NCBI GenBank assembly: GCA_004555705.1
Contig: SFHI01000050.1
Coordinates: forward strand, 1-13,465
DNA from: Clostridiales bacterium
GTDB lineage: Bacteria; Bacillota; Clostridia; Oscillospirales; Oscillospiraceae
Length of the DNA: 13,465 bases
Reading direction: 5' to 3'
The notes beneath the pieces are model-generated. The model saw nothing but the letters and a program-made list of their open reading frames with translations. It ran no database searches and had not been told where the DNA came from. Positions within the stretch are counted from its first letter, which is position 1. Every line of letters begins with the position of its first letter. Positions 13,326 through 13,465 of the stretch are shown here, one piece after another. Both the position numbers and the translations under genes were made by a program.

Positions 13326-13465
13326 AAATTGTTGTTTACAGTTTTCAAATACATTGCGTTTCCACTGTAGTAGTCAGTCCCTCTTAAAACTTTATTTCCG
13401 GATAGAGATGTTTGAGCCTTATTCTAGCATCATCCGTAGTGAACTGCCAGGAGACCCCTTTTTGA
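13326..13465. mobile_element. End of an IS630-like insertion sequence, cut by the window
   Basis: The segment begins with AAATTGTTGTTTACAG (13326-13341), the same terminal sequence as the three short elements; with copy 3 the match extends to 19 bases (AAATTGTTGTTTACAGTTT). Fifty-eight bases further in is the stop codon of a transposase-like frame that reads toward this end. TA at 13325-13326 directly abuts the AATTGTTG core, as expected for IS630-type insertion into TA. The other end lies beyond the window, so length and completeness are unknown. Confidence 0.55.
13384..13465 (-). CDS. C-terminal end of a transposase, IS630-like (partial)
   Basis: On the minus strand a frame enters from outside the window and ends at TAA 13386-13384. 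Its 26 residues include GVSWQFTTDDARIRLKHLYP, which resembles the extreme C-terminus of IS630-family DDE transposases, where WxFT...DAR.KL..LYP is common. The catalytic DDE residues would lie outside the window. With so few residues the family call rests on motif memory plus the adjacent terminal inverted repeat, so it is tentative; the frame could also be a remnant. Confidence 0.5.
   Translation of the reverse strand, partial: QKGVSWQFTTDDARIRLKHLYPEIKF

Overview
The window looks like chromosomal DNA from an anaerobic Firmicute, probably a gut clostridium of the Oscillospiraceae/Lachnospiraceae type. The reasons are strong AGGAGG-like ribosome binding sites, fairly GC-rich genes set in AT-rich spacers, a GtrA protein, an ECF sigma/membrane-protein pair, a DUF4349 lipoprotein, and several palindromic intergenic elements. 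No rRNA, tRNA or CRISPR array was seen. The taxonomic call is inference from style and gene content.

Layout. On the minus strand (89-2200) lie a GntR/UTRA regulator, a ROK-type sugar kinase and, behind its own likely promoter, a GtrA-like membrane protein. A 364-bp inverted-repeat element (2260-2623) fills most of the divergent spacer. On the plus strand (2767-10522) runs a tight four-gene sugar operon: a two-domain class I mannose-6-phosphate isomerase, a GH38-like alpha-mannosidase, a short GH29-like alpha-L-fucosidase, and a GH3 glycosidase with an inserted PA14 domain. The GH3 gene is split by one extra C in a C7 tract. The operon ends in a clear intrinsic terminator. After a second inverted-repeat element come an ECF sigma factor and an overlapping one-TM protein (11000-12072), a third palindromic element, and a DUF4349 lipoprotein (12318-13268). 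The right edge holds the end of an insertion sequence, including the last 26 codons of an IS630-like transposase on the minus strand.

How the genes may work together. None of the three hydrolases starts with a signal peptide, so the cluster probably trims imported oligosaccharides in the cytoplasm. GH38 would free mannose, GH29 fucose, and GH3 a beta-linked sugar. The ROK kinase could make mannose-6-phosphate, and the isomerase would pass it to glycolysis as fructose-6-phosphate. The divergent GntR protein probably senses a sugar phosphate; a 16-bp palindrome just upstream of the operon promoter is a candidate operator. No transporter is in the window.

The most unusual features are five well-conserved ends, plus one degraded end, carrying a common terminal sequence (about AAATTGTTGTTTACAG). 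They are shared by three short non-coding elements and the partial insertion sequence, and one of them supplies part of the -35 box of the lipoprotein gene. Also notable are the broken GH3 gene, the isomerase's kinase-like N-terminal domain without a recognisable Walker A loop, and a ROK kinase without the family's zinc-binding cysteines.
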